A DNA stretch of 64,000 nt from RGIG4034 sp045628945 (GTDB lineage: Bacteria > Bacillota > Clostridia > Lachnospirales > Lachnospiraceae). Positions 9,474-17,805 of the stretch are shown here, in pieces (position 1 is the stretch's first letter; each line of letters starts with the position of its first letter). The stretch lies in the NCBI GenBank assembly GCA_045628945.1, contig JAZQQG010000049.1, forward strand, positions 60,380 through 124,379, in the 5' to 3' direction. The notes beneath the pieces are model-generated. The model was not told where the DNA came from and searched no databases. It worked only from the letters and a program-made list of their open reading frames with translations. A program made the translations under genes and the position numbers.

Positions 9474-10562
9474 TTATTTCAGCACATTGCTGTTGTTCAA
9501 AACCAAAGTACTGTAAAGGAATAACACATCCTGGTTGTCGAACTGAATGAATCTTCCCAAACGATCTCCCGGAAGATAGCGGATATCCACAATCGTAATC
9601 TTCCGATAGCCGGAGATCAGTAACGGTGCCAGCGAACTTCCGAAAGAATCTCGGAATACCACAAGTTCTCGCTCGGTGGTTGCCAAAGGATTCTCAATCG
9701 TAATCAAGGACAACGATCCCCCGAGGAAAAAATCATAGGGCGACCTGGTGGTCATCTTCGACTCATCATAGACAGGAATCACCTTATTATTCTGCAAATC
9801 GGTTACCGTGCAGGCCTCAATGGCGGCATTGGTTAAATACTCCATTTTGTCCGCCTTCATGGGAAGCGCGGCCTGTCCGTAGTACACTCCGTAGAAGGGA
9901 CTCTTCGACTGCTTCTTTTCATAAGCCGTATCCAGCGTTACTTCCATCACCTCGGCCAAACGATCTGCCACGGGGCCTAAGGTTACCTGGTTCCAATGGG
10001 TATCCGTCCGATAGTAATTCGACTTCTTCAGAAGGTCGGTCAGATCGACATACTCGGCGAAATCCACTCCGGTTTGCAGTTTTTCATACATTTTGCCGTA
10101 ATCAAAGGATAATGCGCCATGCTCTTTTGCCAGATAATAATTTTTGTCCGGAACCACCGCAAGGAAGCAGTTCACATTCGTGCCCTTCAAAAGCTTCTCA
10201 TAGACATTTTGGAAACGATCCACTGCATAATCAACAGAATCCTCGTTTAACGGATATTCCATTTTCACCGCATAATTGTCTTCCACATAGATGCCGTTAT
10301 TGTCCATCTGGCGGAATACCGAGAGATACGTTACCGCCTTGAGGGTACGGAAATCATCACGCATCGGGAACTGATCCAGGGAATAGCTCTCAAACTGTTT
10401 CATGAAATCCCCCGCCAGCACCGTTTTCACGGAAAGCTTCGGAAACTGTGCGAGACGGCGAAGTTCGGAGTCTGAAATCTTGTCGGCAGGCTTACACCAG
10501 GACCAGATGGTCAGTGCCGCGAGAATGGTAAAAAAGGATATTACAGGAATCTTATTCTTCAT
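9474..10562 (-). CDS. DHHW-family protein, partner of MBOAT acyltransferase
   Basis: 362 residues with one N-terminal membrane anchor (about residues 5-23) and an extracellular SGNH-like domain of the AlgX/DHHW type. The family name motif appears as TDTHWN near residue 182, and a conserved FRDSFG segment lies near residue 300. Such proteins act with MBOAT enzymes in transferring acyl (often acetyl) groups to secreted polysaccharide. The gene begins 12 bases after the MBOAT stop, so the pair is cotranscribed. Confidence 0.88.
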   Translation of the reverse strand: MKNKIPVISFFTILAALTIWSWCKPADKISDSELRRLAQFPKLSVKTVLAGDFMKQFESYSLDQFPMRDDFRTLKAVTYLSVFRQMDNNGIYVEDNYAVKMEYPLNEDSVDYAVDRFQNVYEKLLKGTNVNCFLAVVPDKNYYLAKEHGALSFDYGKMYEKLQTGVDFAEYVDLTDLLKKSNYYRTDTHWNQVTLGPVADRLAEVMEVTLDTAYEKKQSKSPFYGVYYGQAALPMKADKMEYLTNAAIEACTVTDLQNNKVIPVYDESKMTTRSPYDFFLGGSLSLITIENPLATTERELVVFRDSFGSSLAPLLISGYRKITIVDIRYLPGDRLGRFIQFDNQDVLFLYSTLVLNNSNVLK

Positions 10563-10574
10563 ACTCGCACCTCC

Positions 10575-12014
10575 TTAGAATCTGAAATACAGGAACGGAT
10601 TGAAGGAACCGTCCACCAGAAATGCCGTACAAATCAGTAACAAGGCCACCAAAACCACCGCCTCAAGAATTCCCCAGAGAGATTCCCTGAGGGGCGAAGG
10701 TTCCCCGCTCTTAGCGTCCTTGGAGCCAAGCACCTTGTCACGAAGGATTCCTGCAATCTTCTTCGGAAGAGGCGTCGCACCTACCAGAGCAATCAGCAGA
10801 ATCACTGCATAACTTCTAAGGTAGTATCCGGTCTGGACCGTCCAAAGCGGTAAGCCCTTCAGGCCAAAGAGTCCCAGGAAATCGCCACCAAGCTGTGTTA
10901 GGCTTCCCGCATTGAATAATGCAAAGCTCAAAAGAATCACAAGGGTGACATAGAGATGTGCCACCACCCCATGTTTTTTGAGAAACTGACCGAGACCGGC
11001 CTTCTCAATCATTAAGAGGATGGCAAAAAGAAGTCCCCAGAGAATAAAGTTCCAGTCGGCGCCATGCCAGAAGCCGGTCAACATCCATACAATCAGAATG
11101 TTGCGAACCCATTTCACACGGCCTACGCGATTACCACCAAGAGGGATATAAACATAGTCACGGAACCACTGTCCGAGGGACATGTGCCATCTGCGCCAGA
11201 ATTCCGTAATACTCTTGGAAATAAACGGATAATTGAAGTTCTCCAGGAATCGGAAGCCGAAGATTCGCCCCAGTCCGATTGCCATATCGGAATAACCGGA
11301 GAAATCAAAGTACAGGTGTAATGCATACGCTACCGCATAGAGCCAATAGAATGCCACCGACTGACCGTCGGTTCTGCGGAAGGTATCTACCAGTTCTCCC
11401 AGAATGTTCGCAATCAGAATCTTCTTGGACAGACCGATCATAAAACGGCGAACGCCCTCGGCGCACTGGTCGAAGGTATGCTTACGTTTCTGCAATTGCT
11501 CTGCAATATCGGTGTAACGAACAATCGGTCCGGCAATCAGCTGTGCAAACAATGCCACGTAGGTAGCCAGATGAATCGGATTCTTCTGTGCCGCCACCTC
11601 ACCGCGATATACATCCACAAGATAGCTGATTACCTGGAAGGTGTAGAAGCTGATTCCGATAGGCAAAGCCAAACGAAGAAGCGGCAACGACAATCCCGTA
11701 ACCGCATTGAAATTCCCAATGAAGAAATCTGCGTATTTGAAATACAGAAGGCCCGCCGCGCAGAGGAGTATCGCCACCACGAGTACGAGCTTTTGCAGGA
11801 TTTTTCCTTTGAAGCGCTCAATCAACAGACCGGCAACGTATCCGACCAGAATAGAGGCAAGCATCAGGAAAACATATTTCGGTTCGCCCCAGGCATAGAA
11901 AACAAGACTGAATACGAGCAGAACCGCATTTTTAAGAACGCGCGGTGCTATCAGATAGCACAGTAGCACCGCGGGTAAGAAATAGTATAGGAATGGAATA
12001 CTGGAAAAAAGCAT
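10575..12014 (-). CDS. MBOAT-family O-acyltransferase (AlgI/DltB-like)
   Basis: 479 residues, about 11-12 membrane segments. Family signatures include FWRRWHMSLGQWFRDYVYIP, with the conserved basic and aromatic residues, and the catalytic histidine in FWHGADW near residue 317. It moves acyl groups across or onto the outer face of the membrane, usually for O-acetylation of cell-surface polysaccharides. Together with the following DHHW gene it forms the usual two-gene acylation module. No dlt genes are nearby, so D-alanylation is less likely. Confidence 0.93.
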   Translation of the reverse strand: MLFSSIPFLYYFLPAVLLCYLIAPRVLKNAVLLVFSLVFYAWGEPKYVFLMLASILVGYVAGLLIERFKGKILQKLVLVVAILLCAAGLLYFKYADFFIGNFNAVTGLSLPLLRLALPIGISFYTFQVISYLVDVYRGEVAAQKNPIHLATYVALFAQLIAGPIVRYTDIAEQLQKRKHTFDQCAEGVRRFMIGLSKKILIANILGELVDTFRRTDGQSVAFYWLYAVAYALHLYFDFSGYSDMAIGLGRIFGFRFLENFNYPFISKSITEFWRRWHMSLGQWFRDYVYIPLGGNRVGRVKWVRNILIVWMLTGFWHGADWNFILWGLLFAILLMIEKAGLGQFLKKHGVVAHLYVTLVILLSFALFNAGSLTQLGGDFLGLFGLKGLPLWTVQTGYYLRSYAVILLIALVGATPLPKKIAGILRDKVLGSKDAKSGEPSPLRESLWGILEAVVLVALLLICTAFLVDGSFNPFLYFRF

Positions 12015-12070
12015 TGTCCCCTCCGTATAAATCGTTCAAAATCTGGATTACCGAAAACTGTCTGCCGGAA

Positions 12071-12733
12071 TTAGAAATCCCAGTCCATTGCAATCTCATC
12101 CTCAGCAACAACTGCTGCAGTGGGATAAGCTTCCGTCAGATGAGCCTTGAAGGTATCTACGCACTCTGCTGCACCAAAGGTGTACACTACACATCCGTCA
12201 ACGGTAGCTACAAGATATTTCTCGGGAGCACCACATACCCACTGTACGTTCGGAAGTTCATCGGCTACGGTAGACGCAAGGCCTGCAACATCACCGGTGG
12301 TAACCGCTACTGCAGTAAAGGTATTGGCATTGTATGCATGCATAATGGTTGCTGCAGTGGTAATCTTATCGGAATAGCTTGCAGGAAGATAGAACTGATA
12401 GGTAAGGGTATCGACCAGAGATACATCCACAGCGCCGGGAGCATCGTCTACGGAAGCTTCGAAGCTACCACCGTAGATTGCGAATTTCTCGGTATTCTCA
12501 TCAAAAAGATTCCATACTGCGGTCAGTACGTCCAGTGCATCGCCATCCGTAACTACGGGCGTCTGGTCGGGCGTGGTATCCGGAGTCGTATTGTCCTGAT
12601 TGGTATTATCCTGATTGGTATTTTCAGTAGGGGCAGAAGGCTGCTCCTTCTTGTTGTCTTTCTTTCCGCCGCATGCAGTCAGTGCAAATGCGAGGGTCGC
12701 TACAGTAATCATTGCAATTAATCTTCTTTTCAT
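12071..12733 (-). CDS. Putative lipoprotein of unknown function
   Basis: 220 residues with a lipobox (LTAC near residues 18-21) and a Thr/Asn/Asp/Gln linker built from repeated NQDNT units (about 40-60), then a domain of about 150 residues containing DALDVLTAVWNLF. Predicted to be anchored outside the membrane. The start has AAAAGGAG upstream. It lies upstream of the MBOAT/DHHW pair (56-base gap) and may be cotranscribed. The layout resembles the lipoprotein at 2507-3100 but I see no clear shared domain. Confidence 0.85.
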   Translation of the reverse strand: MKRRLIAMITVATLAFALTACGGKKDNKKEQPSAPTENTNQDNTNQDNTTPDTTPDQTPVVTDGDALDVLTAVWNLFDENTEKFAIYGGSFEASVDDAPGAVDVSLVDTLTYQFYLPASYSDKITTAATIMHAYNANTFTAVAVTTGDVAGLASTVADELPNVQWVCGAPEKYLVATVDGCVVYTFGAAECVDTFKAHLTEAYPTAAVVAEDEIAMDWDF

Positions 12734-12872
12734 TGTTTTACTCCTTTTTTATATTGTGCTGAATGATGTTGTCGTAATAGATACGCAGAGTCGGGAAGCA
12801 TTTTATGGGTTCCGATTTCAAAAACATTGAAATCGAAACGATTGCCGTCTCGTCTCCCGATTGCTGCAATTT

Positions 12873-13268
12873 TTACAGCAGGCTTTCGCCTTCGCCCATC
12901 AACGGAATATCCACTGCAGTGGCCTCCTCCAGATGGAAGCACATCATTTTATGTCCGGTCTCATCATTGTAGATCCCACGTAAGTGCGGCATTCCGTCAA
13001 GCATTGCTTCCGCATACTTTCCATCGGTCTCAAAAACTGCCTTACCGGTATAGCGCATCCAATGACCGCCATCGATACAAGCCACGATTTCAACCTTCGG
13101 ATTCGCAACCATCTGACGATATACCGCCTTGAAGTCTCCGACACCGAAGATTACCTTGTCATCCATCTCAAGATGAGCGCCTAAGGGGCGAAGTTTCGGC
13201 TGGTCGCCGTCCACTGTTGCCAGGAAAAACACGCCGGCTTTCGTCAAATAATCATTAATCTTGCTCAT
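12873..13268 (-). CDS. Pyridoxamine 5'-phosphate oxidase-like flavin-binding protein
   Basis: 131 residues from the ATG at 13268 with GGAGGAAAG upstream. The split-barrel pattern FFLATVDGDQPKLRPLG near the N terminus and a following VxFGVGDFKAVYRQM segment match small PNPOx-like flavoproteins. These bind FMN or F420 or haem, and substrates are mostly unknown. Monocistronic. A true PdxH role is unlikely because it is much shorter than PdxH. Confidence 0.82.
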   Translation of the reverse strand: MSKINDYLTKAGVFFLATVDGDQPKLRPLGAHLEMDDKVIFGVGDFKAVYRQMVANPKVEIVACIDGGHWMRYTGKAVFETDGKYAEAMLDGMPHLRGIYNDETGHKMMCFHLEEATAVDIPLMGEGESLL

Positions 13269-13427
13269 GAATTGCTTTCCTCCTATCCGAATCATTCGTT
13301 TTTATCATAAAGACATCATTGGCATACATTATACCCCAACTGTGGAAAAAAAGAACGCCAACCTGCCGAACTCCTTGACAATCTCTTCGATTTACTCAAA
13401 TGTCCCCTGTATTCCTCGATTTCTCAC

Positions 13428-13457
13428 TTGACGGTATTGCCTTCCGTCTTGTATAGT
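13428..13457 (+). promoter_or_regulatory. Sigma-A type promoter for the DMT transporter gene
   Basis: TTGACG at 13428-13433 and TATAGT at 13452-13457 with an 18-base spacer. The expected start of transcription is near 13464, leaving a leader of about 50 bases before the preferred ATG at 13515. Confidence 0.65.
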
Positions 13458-13514
13458 CATTGACAGATTATTATAAAGAAATAATTATTAATGAATGAAA
13501 GGAACTTATCAACT

Positions 13515-14468
13515 ATGTGGTTTATGTTCACAATTCTGACCACCCTCATGTGGGGTCTCGCCGAATTGTTCTACAAGAAAGGCGCACGTGAGAAGGAGCC
13601 CTATGCACACCTGAAAATCTCGATTACCGTCGGTGTTGTCATGGGTCTTCACGCAATCTTCACCATCATCATGGGAGGATTCACCTACGACTTCCGTAAT
13701 ATCCTTGCATATTTCCCGGTATCCTTATGCTATATCCTCTCCATGACGCTGTCCTACTTCGGTATGCGTTTCATCGAGGAGTCCATCTCCGATCCCATTG
13801 AGAACACCTCCGGTGCTCTTTGCTCCATTCTCTGCGTTATCTTCCTGGGTGACCAAATTGCCAAGGGTTCCTGGATTGCCATCGCGTTAATCGTAATCGG
13901 TATTCTGGGTGTCGGATTCTTGGAGAATCACGGCTCTACCGATCGAAAGTTAAAGCTTGGCAAGAAAATGGCGATCGTAGCCTTCGCAATGCCCTTCTGC
14001 TACGCAATCATCGATGCGCTGGGCAGTTTCCTCGACTCCATCTATCTGGACATGGAGCTTACTCCTTTAATCAATGTTACCGAAGATACCATCGAGGATT
14101 GGGCCAATACCTCTTATGAGCTGACCTTCCTTGTCATTGCAATCGTGCTTTTTATCTTCTTACGAATCAAGAAGGTAAGCTTCAATCTTCCTACCGAGCT
14201 TCGAAAGAACGGTCGCAAAAATTTCTTAATCAACCAGTGGGACAAGATCACCGCAGCTCTTTGCGAGACCGCCGGTCAGTTCTTCTATGTGTATGCCATG
14301 AGCGGTCGTGCTGAAATTGCAGCTCCCATCATCTCTTCCGGTTGCATCGTTTCCGTACTTTTAGCGCACATCTTCTTAAAAGAGAAACTCACCTGGAAGC
14401 AGTACATCTTTATCGGCATGGTAATCGTCGGCATTGTCGTACTCGGCATTCTGAATCCGGATGCATAA
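13515..14468 (+). CDS. EamA/DMT-family membrane transporter
   Basis: 317 residues from the ATG at 13515, chosen because AAAGGAAC lies about 11 bases upstream. An in-frame ATG at 13491 has no ribosome site. Ten hydrophobic segments fit the drug/metabolite transporter superfamily, including the first-helix LMWGLAELFYKKG and a C-terminal KEKLTWKQYIFIGMVIVGIV that is typical of EamA repeats. A longer central loop (about residues 175-235) is less usual. Substrate unknown. It is one of the few plus-strand genes, with its own promoter and terminator. Confidence 0.87.
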   Translation: MWFMFTILTTLMWGLAELFYKKGAREKEPYAHLKISITVGVVMGLHAIFTIIMGGFTYDFRNILAYFPVSLCYILSMTLSYFGMRFIEESISDPIENTSGALCSILCVIFLGDQIAKGSWIAIALIVIGILGVGFLENHGSTDRKLKLGKKMAIVAFAMPFCYAIIDALGSFLDSIYLDMELTPLINVTEDTIEDWANTSYELTFLVIAIVLFIFLRIKKVSFNLPTELRKNGRKNFLINQWDKITAALCETAGQFFYVYAMSGRAEIAAPIISSGCIVSVLLAHIFLKEKLTWKQYIFIGMVIVGIVVLGILNPDA

Positions 14469-14525
14469 GTAAGGCCGGATTCCCCGAGGAATTCGTAGTA
14501 TTCAAATAATTACACAAGCAAAGCA

Positions 14526-14569
14526 AAGGGCGTGTGAAAAAACAAAAGTTTTTTCATGCGTCCTTTTTT
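14526..14569 (+). terminator. Strong intrinsic terminator after the DMT gene
   Basis: A long stem of about 16 bp (GGGCGTGTGAAAAAAC paired with GTTTTTTCATGCGTCC), loop AAAA, then a T-run. Confidence 0.88.
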
Positions 14570-14717
14570 ATTCCGCATGATTTGATTCTATGGTAATCGT
14601 TAAAACAAATTGCGCTAACCCCCGGGAATCGGAGGGCGGGATGGTATATTGGGGTAAAACGAAATCAATATAGGCTGATTTTATAACCAAACTGTGCTAT
14701 ACTATAGGGGAAAGAAT

Positions 14718-15278
14718 ATGTGTTTAAATGATATATTCGAGCTTGATATAGAAGTTGAGATAGAAATAGACGAGTTAACCGATTGTATCTATAACAGAAA
14801 AACTGACGAACGGATTGATACTGATTTTTCATTAATAAGAGAGCCTATTTCTAAAGAACAAGCGCTGGAATTACAAAAACAAGGTTGGGCATTTGATTGG
14901 AGTGTCCCGCAAAAAGATGGCTACGATGTATATAAGCTTACTATTAGGGGAGATAATATAATACAAGGGTTAATAGCAATCAAACATTTCCCCCAAAATT
15001 ATTATACGCATATTTCGTTGGTTGAATCAAATCCATTAAATAAAGGACTACAAGGATTATATCGCGGAACAGGCGGTAACTTATTTGCAATCGCTTGTAA
15101 ATTAAGTTGGGATATAGGAAATGAGGGGTTTGTTCAATTTACTGCAAAGACAGACTTAATTGAACATTACAAGAACACCTTAAATGCGATACAGATGGGG
15201 GAAAAGAGTCAACGAATGTATATTGATACCAAAGGAGCTTCGTTCCTAATTAACACGTACTTAAAGGAGAATTTATAA
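14718..15278 (+). CDS. Uncharacterised protein, first gene of an AT-rich two-gene cassette
   Basis: 186 residues from the ATG at 14718 (AGGGGA about 8 bases upstream; the in-frame ATG at 14694 is upstream of that site). The second half has a pattern reminiscent of a GNAT-like fold: IAIKHFPQNYYTHISLVESNP, then GLYRGTGGNLFAIACKL, then FTAKTDLIEHYKN. I cannot confirm the acetyl-CoA loop. Base composition is clearly more AT-rich than the flanking genes. It overlaps the next gene by TAATG. A toxin or modifying enzyme paired with the small second protein is possible but unproven. Confidence 0.72.
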   Translation: MCLNDIFELDIEVEIEIDELTDCIYNRKTDERIDTDFSLIREPISKEQALELQKQGWAFDWSVPQKDGYDVYKLTIRGDNIIQGLIAIKHFPQNYYTHISLVESNPLNKGLQGLYRGTGGNLFAIACKLSWDIGNEGFVQFTAKTDLIEHYKNTLNAIQMGEKSQRMYIDTKGASFLINTYLKENL

Positions 15279-15475
15279 TGATTGTAGAGAGTAGTTCCTT
15301 TTCAAAAGAAAAAGATAGTCCGTTATATTTTGGTGAGGAGATGGAAGACGGTAGATTAACATCAGATTATGATACTACTACGATAGTCCGTTTTCGAGAT
15401 TTAGTAAAAAAACGAACTGAGTTAGGCAGACCTTTAACCGAAGAAGAAATGTCAGAATTTGAAAATAGCAAATAA
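15278..15475 (+). CDS. Small protein coupled to the preceding gene
   Basis: 65 residues, strongly acidic and charged, ending RPLTEEEMSEFENSK. The ATG overlaps the stop of the upstream gene (TAATG), and GGAG lies about 10 bases before, so the two proteins are made together. The central TSDYDTTTIVRFRDLVKKRTELGR resembles the dimer/tail segments of small antitoxin-like proteins, but no family is recognised. Confidence 0.68.
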   Translation: MIVESSSFSKEKDSPLYFGEEMEDGRLTSDYDTTTIVRFRDLVKKRTELGRPLTEEEMSEFENSK

Positions 15476-15514
15476 AAATACCACCCTTTTTAATCTCTTG
15501 GGTGGTATTTTTTT
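15475..15514 (+). terminator. Intrinsic terminator of the two-gene cassette
   Basis: AAATACCACCC (15476-15486) pairs with GGGTGGTATTT (15500-15510), followed by TTTT. The symmetry also provides a possible end for minus-strand transcripts. Confidence 0.85.
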
Positions 15515-15558
15515 GGTTGATTATCCTTGCCCATAATAATATGAGCCTATTTCCATTA

Positions 15559-16623
15559 TTAACATCTCTCGCAAAGCCCATCAATCCATTCCCGGCGCTT
15601 TGTCACCGCAAGCCACTCTTCCGGAATACTCTCATATCCGTAATAAAGTCCTGCGATTCCTCCCGCGATTGCTGCCACCGTATCGGTATCGTCCCCCAGA
15701 TTCACCGCCTTAAGAACACACTCGCGATAGGAATCCGTCGTTATCAGGCACCACATCGCAGCCTCAATGGAATCGATTACATAACCGGTGGACTTAATGT
15801 CTGACGCCTTCGTGCCGGACAACTTCTGCAAGTCCGTCAAACGGTGTAGATATGTCATCTCCACCAGATTCAGAATGTCTCTCTTGTAATAGTCAACCGC
15901 TCGCGTAATTCCCCGCTGCAACAGCTCCGGCAGGGAGTTTTCTCCACCGGCCATCCGCCCTACCCGATTCTCCGACACAGTCTGCATGCGATGCTCTAAC
16001 ACACTCTCCACCATAAAAAAATAATAGCCGCAGCTCATACGACTGCGCAGATGATTATGGGTGAGTCCACTAACCGCATGAACATCCGAAACAGCTCGGT
16101 TCAGTTCCTCGGAGGCTGTCAGGATCTCTTTTTCACCACCCGCTTCCATTTGCCTGTCGGCTATGGTAATTCCATGATGCAGGCACACCGGAAGGATTCG
16201 CATCAGAGATCCGTTTCCGTTCGAACGCTCTCCGGTTCCGCCACAGGTCTTAACATCCCGATGGTCACGGTAATGATAGATGGCATTGCTGCAGGTCAAA
16301 CCTTCATCAAAAGCCTCTCCGTAAGGCGTATACTCTCCGGTAAATTCCCATTTCAAAAACTGCTTCATAATATCGTCGCAGTCAACCGTTCCCTTGCGGA
16401 TTAGGCTTACAAGCGTAGCAAGCGCCATACTGCTGTCATCCGACCAGGTTCCCGCCGGCATATCATAGACCCCGCCGGACTCCATGCCGGTCACCGGTCC
16501 CGCCATACGACCTGCAATCTCCTCACGGGACATAAACTGCACCGGAACCCCCAGTGCATCTCCTACCACCAGGCCAAACATTCCGGATTTCCAGATATCT
16601 TTCAAAGCATTCGCCTGATTCAT
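15559..16623 (-). CDS. ADP-ribosylglycohydrolase (DraG family)
   Basis: 354 residues. It removes ADP-ribose from modified targets using two metal ions. Metal-binding motifs are seen at both ends: TWSDDSSMALA near residue 59 and GDDTDTVAAIAGGIAG near 307. GDALGVPVQF at the N terminus is also typical. The start has GGAGGG upstream. It is the third gene of a tight set with the macrodomain protein (32 bases upstream) and a second DraG-like protein, so all three probably handle ADP-ribose-modified molecules. Confidence 0.9.
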   Translation of the reverse strand: MNQANALKDIWKSGMFGLVVGDALGVPVQFMSREEIAGRMAGPVTGMESGGVYDMPAGTWSDDSSMALATLVSLIRKGTVDCDDIMKQFLKWEFTGEYTPYGEAFDEGLTCSNAIYHYRDHRDVKTCGGTGERSNGNGSLMRILPVCLHHGITIADRQMEAGGEKEILTASEELNRAVSDVHAVSGLTHNHLRSRMSCGYYFFMVESVLEHRMQTVSENRVGRMAGGENSLPELLQRGITRAVDYYKRDILNLVEMTYLHRLTDLQKLSGTKASDIKSTGYVIDSIEAAMWCLITTDSYRECVLKAVNLGDDTDTVAAIAGGIAGLYYGYESIPEEWLAVTKRREWIDGLCERC

Positions 16624-16655
16624 TGCATCTTCCCTCCCCGTATGTCCATCAAATG

Positions 16656-17759
16656 CTATTTAATACGCTCCAGTTCAGGACAATCATAATCAAAAAGAAT
16701 ACAGTTAATATTCACCAGGTTGTACTCGTGATTCACGATGCAGCCTTTGACGATTACGTCGGTCTTATTGCTGGGGCTTAAGGCCCAACCGGCTCTTCCG
16801 ATTAGATCCTGCGTCTGTTCCACATCCAGATGAAGGGACAGACATAGAGCCAGCGCCGTAAATTTATTCGGATGGTACTCCCGGTCGGACTGAATCTTAG
16901 AGAATACCTGCTTCGAAATATAATTCTTATAAACCTGAGGTCCGGTTAACCCTCGGGAATCAATAATCTCGAAGAGCTTCTCCTGGAAGGTCTTCTCAAG
17001 AACAAGAGCTCCGCCCTTGGGCATTGCCGCAGCCATAGGCCTAGATGCGACCATGGGCATTGCTTCAGCCATGGGCATTTCTTCCACCATTGACATCGCA
17101 TCAATGCTACGCATTACACGCTCAGATTTCCTGCCCAAAGTTCCTTTATGTCTGCTTCTTTGCGGCGCACTGTCACAGCAGGGTTCTTCGCGTTCCATGC
17201 AGATTGAATACTCCCGTTCCTCGGCGGCTTCCACATAGTTCGAGTCCACATAGGAGCGTATATCACTGATTACACTTCCGGACAATTCGAAGGCCTTACG
17301 GTCAAAAACAACCAAAGTAACCTGCATTTCATTTTCCAATAAGAATCCCTGGATTGCATTTAACGCAACCTGCAGTGCCTTATCCTTGGGGAACCCATAG
17401 ATTCCCGTCGCAATCAACGGAAACGCAATCGATTTGCAGCCTAATTCCTTCGCCTTGTCAAGGGACTTCTCGTAGCAGCTTCTTAAAGTGTCAAATTCGC
17501 CACTTGCGCCACCCCTCCAGACAGGTCCTACCGTATGGATAATATATTTTGCCGGAAGCTTGAAGGCCGGAGTCACGGCCGCTTCCCCGGGATTGATAAC
17601 CCCGATCTTCTCCCGCTCCTTTAAGAGTCTCCTCCTGCCGGCCGAAGCATAGATGGCTGCATCCGTTCCCCCGCCAAAGGTCGGATCCGGGTTCGCTGTA
17701 TTCACAATGGCATCCGCCACCACTCTGGTAATGTCATCTCTGATAATCTGAAAAGGCAT
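16656..17759 (-). CDS. Macrodomain protein with C-terminal HTH-like domain
   Basis: 367 residues. The N-terminal macrodomain (about 1-170) shows DAIVNTANPDPTFGGGTDAAIY, GEAAVTPAFKL, IIHTVGPVW and LIATGIYGFPKDKAL, which line the ADP-ribose pocket. A low-complexity Met/Pro/Ala linker (about 215-250) leads to a C-terminal domain with VYKNYISKQVFSKIQSDR. That domain appears in other bacterial signalling proteins and resembles an XRE-like helix-turn-helix. Role: binding or hydrolysis of ADP-ribose or its derivatives. It sits between two ADP-ribosylglycohydrolases. Confidence 0.9.
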   Translation of the reverse strand: MPFQIIRDDITRVVADAIVNTANPDPTFGGGTDAAIYASAGRRRLLKEREKIGVINPGEAAVTPAFKLPAKYIIHTVGPVWRGGASGEFDTLRSCYEKSLDKAKELGCKSIAFPLIATGIYGFPKDKALQVALNAIQGFLLENEMQVTLVVFDRKAFELSGSVISDIRSYVDSNYVEAAEEREYSICMEREEPCCDSAPQRSRHKGTLGRKSERVMRSIDAMSMVEEMPMAEAMPMVASRPMAAAMPKGGALVLEKTFQEKLFEIIDSRGLTGPQVYKNYISKQVFSKIQSDREYHPNKFTALALCLSLHLDVEQTQDLIGRAGWALSPSNKTDVIVKGCIVNHEYNLVNINCILFDYDCPELERIK

Positions 17760-17805
17760 ACTCTTTTCCCCCTTCCGGAGTCATTACTCCCAACTAACAC
17801 TACTT

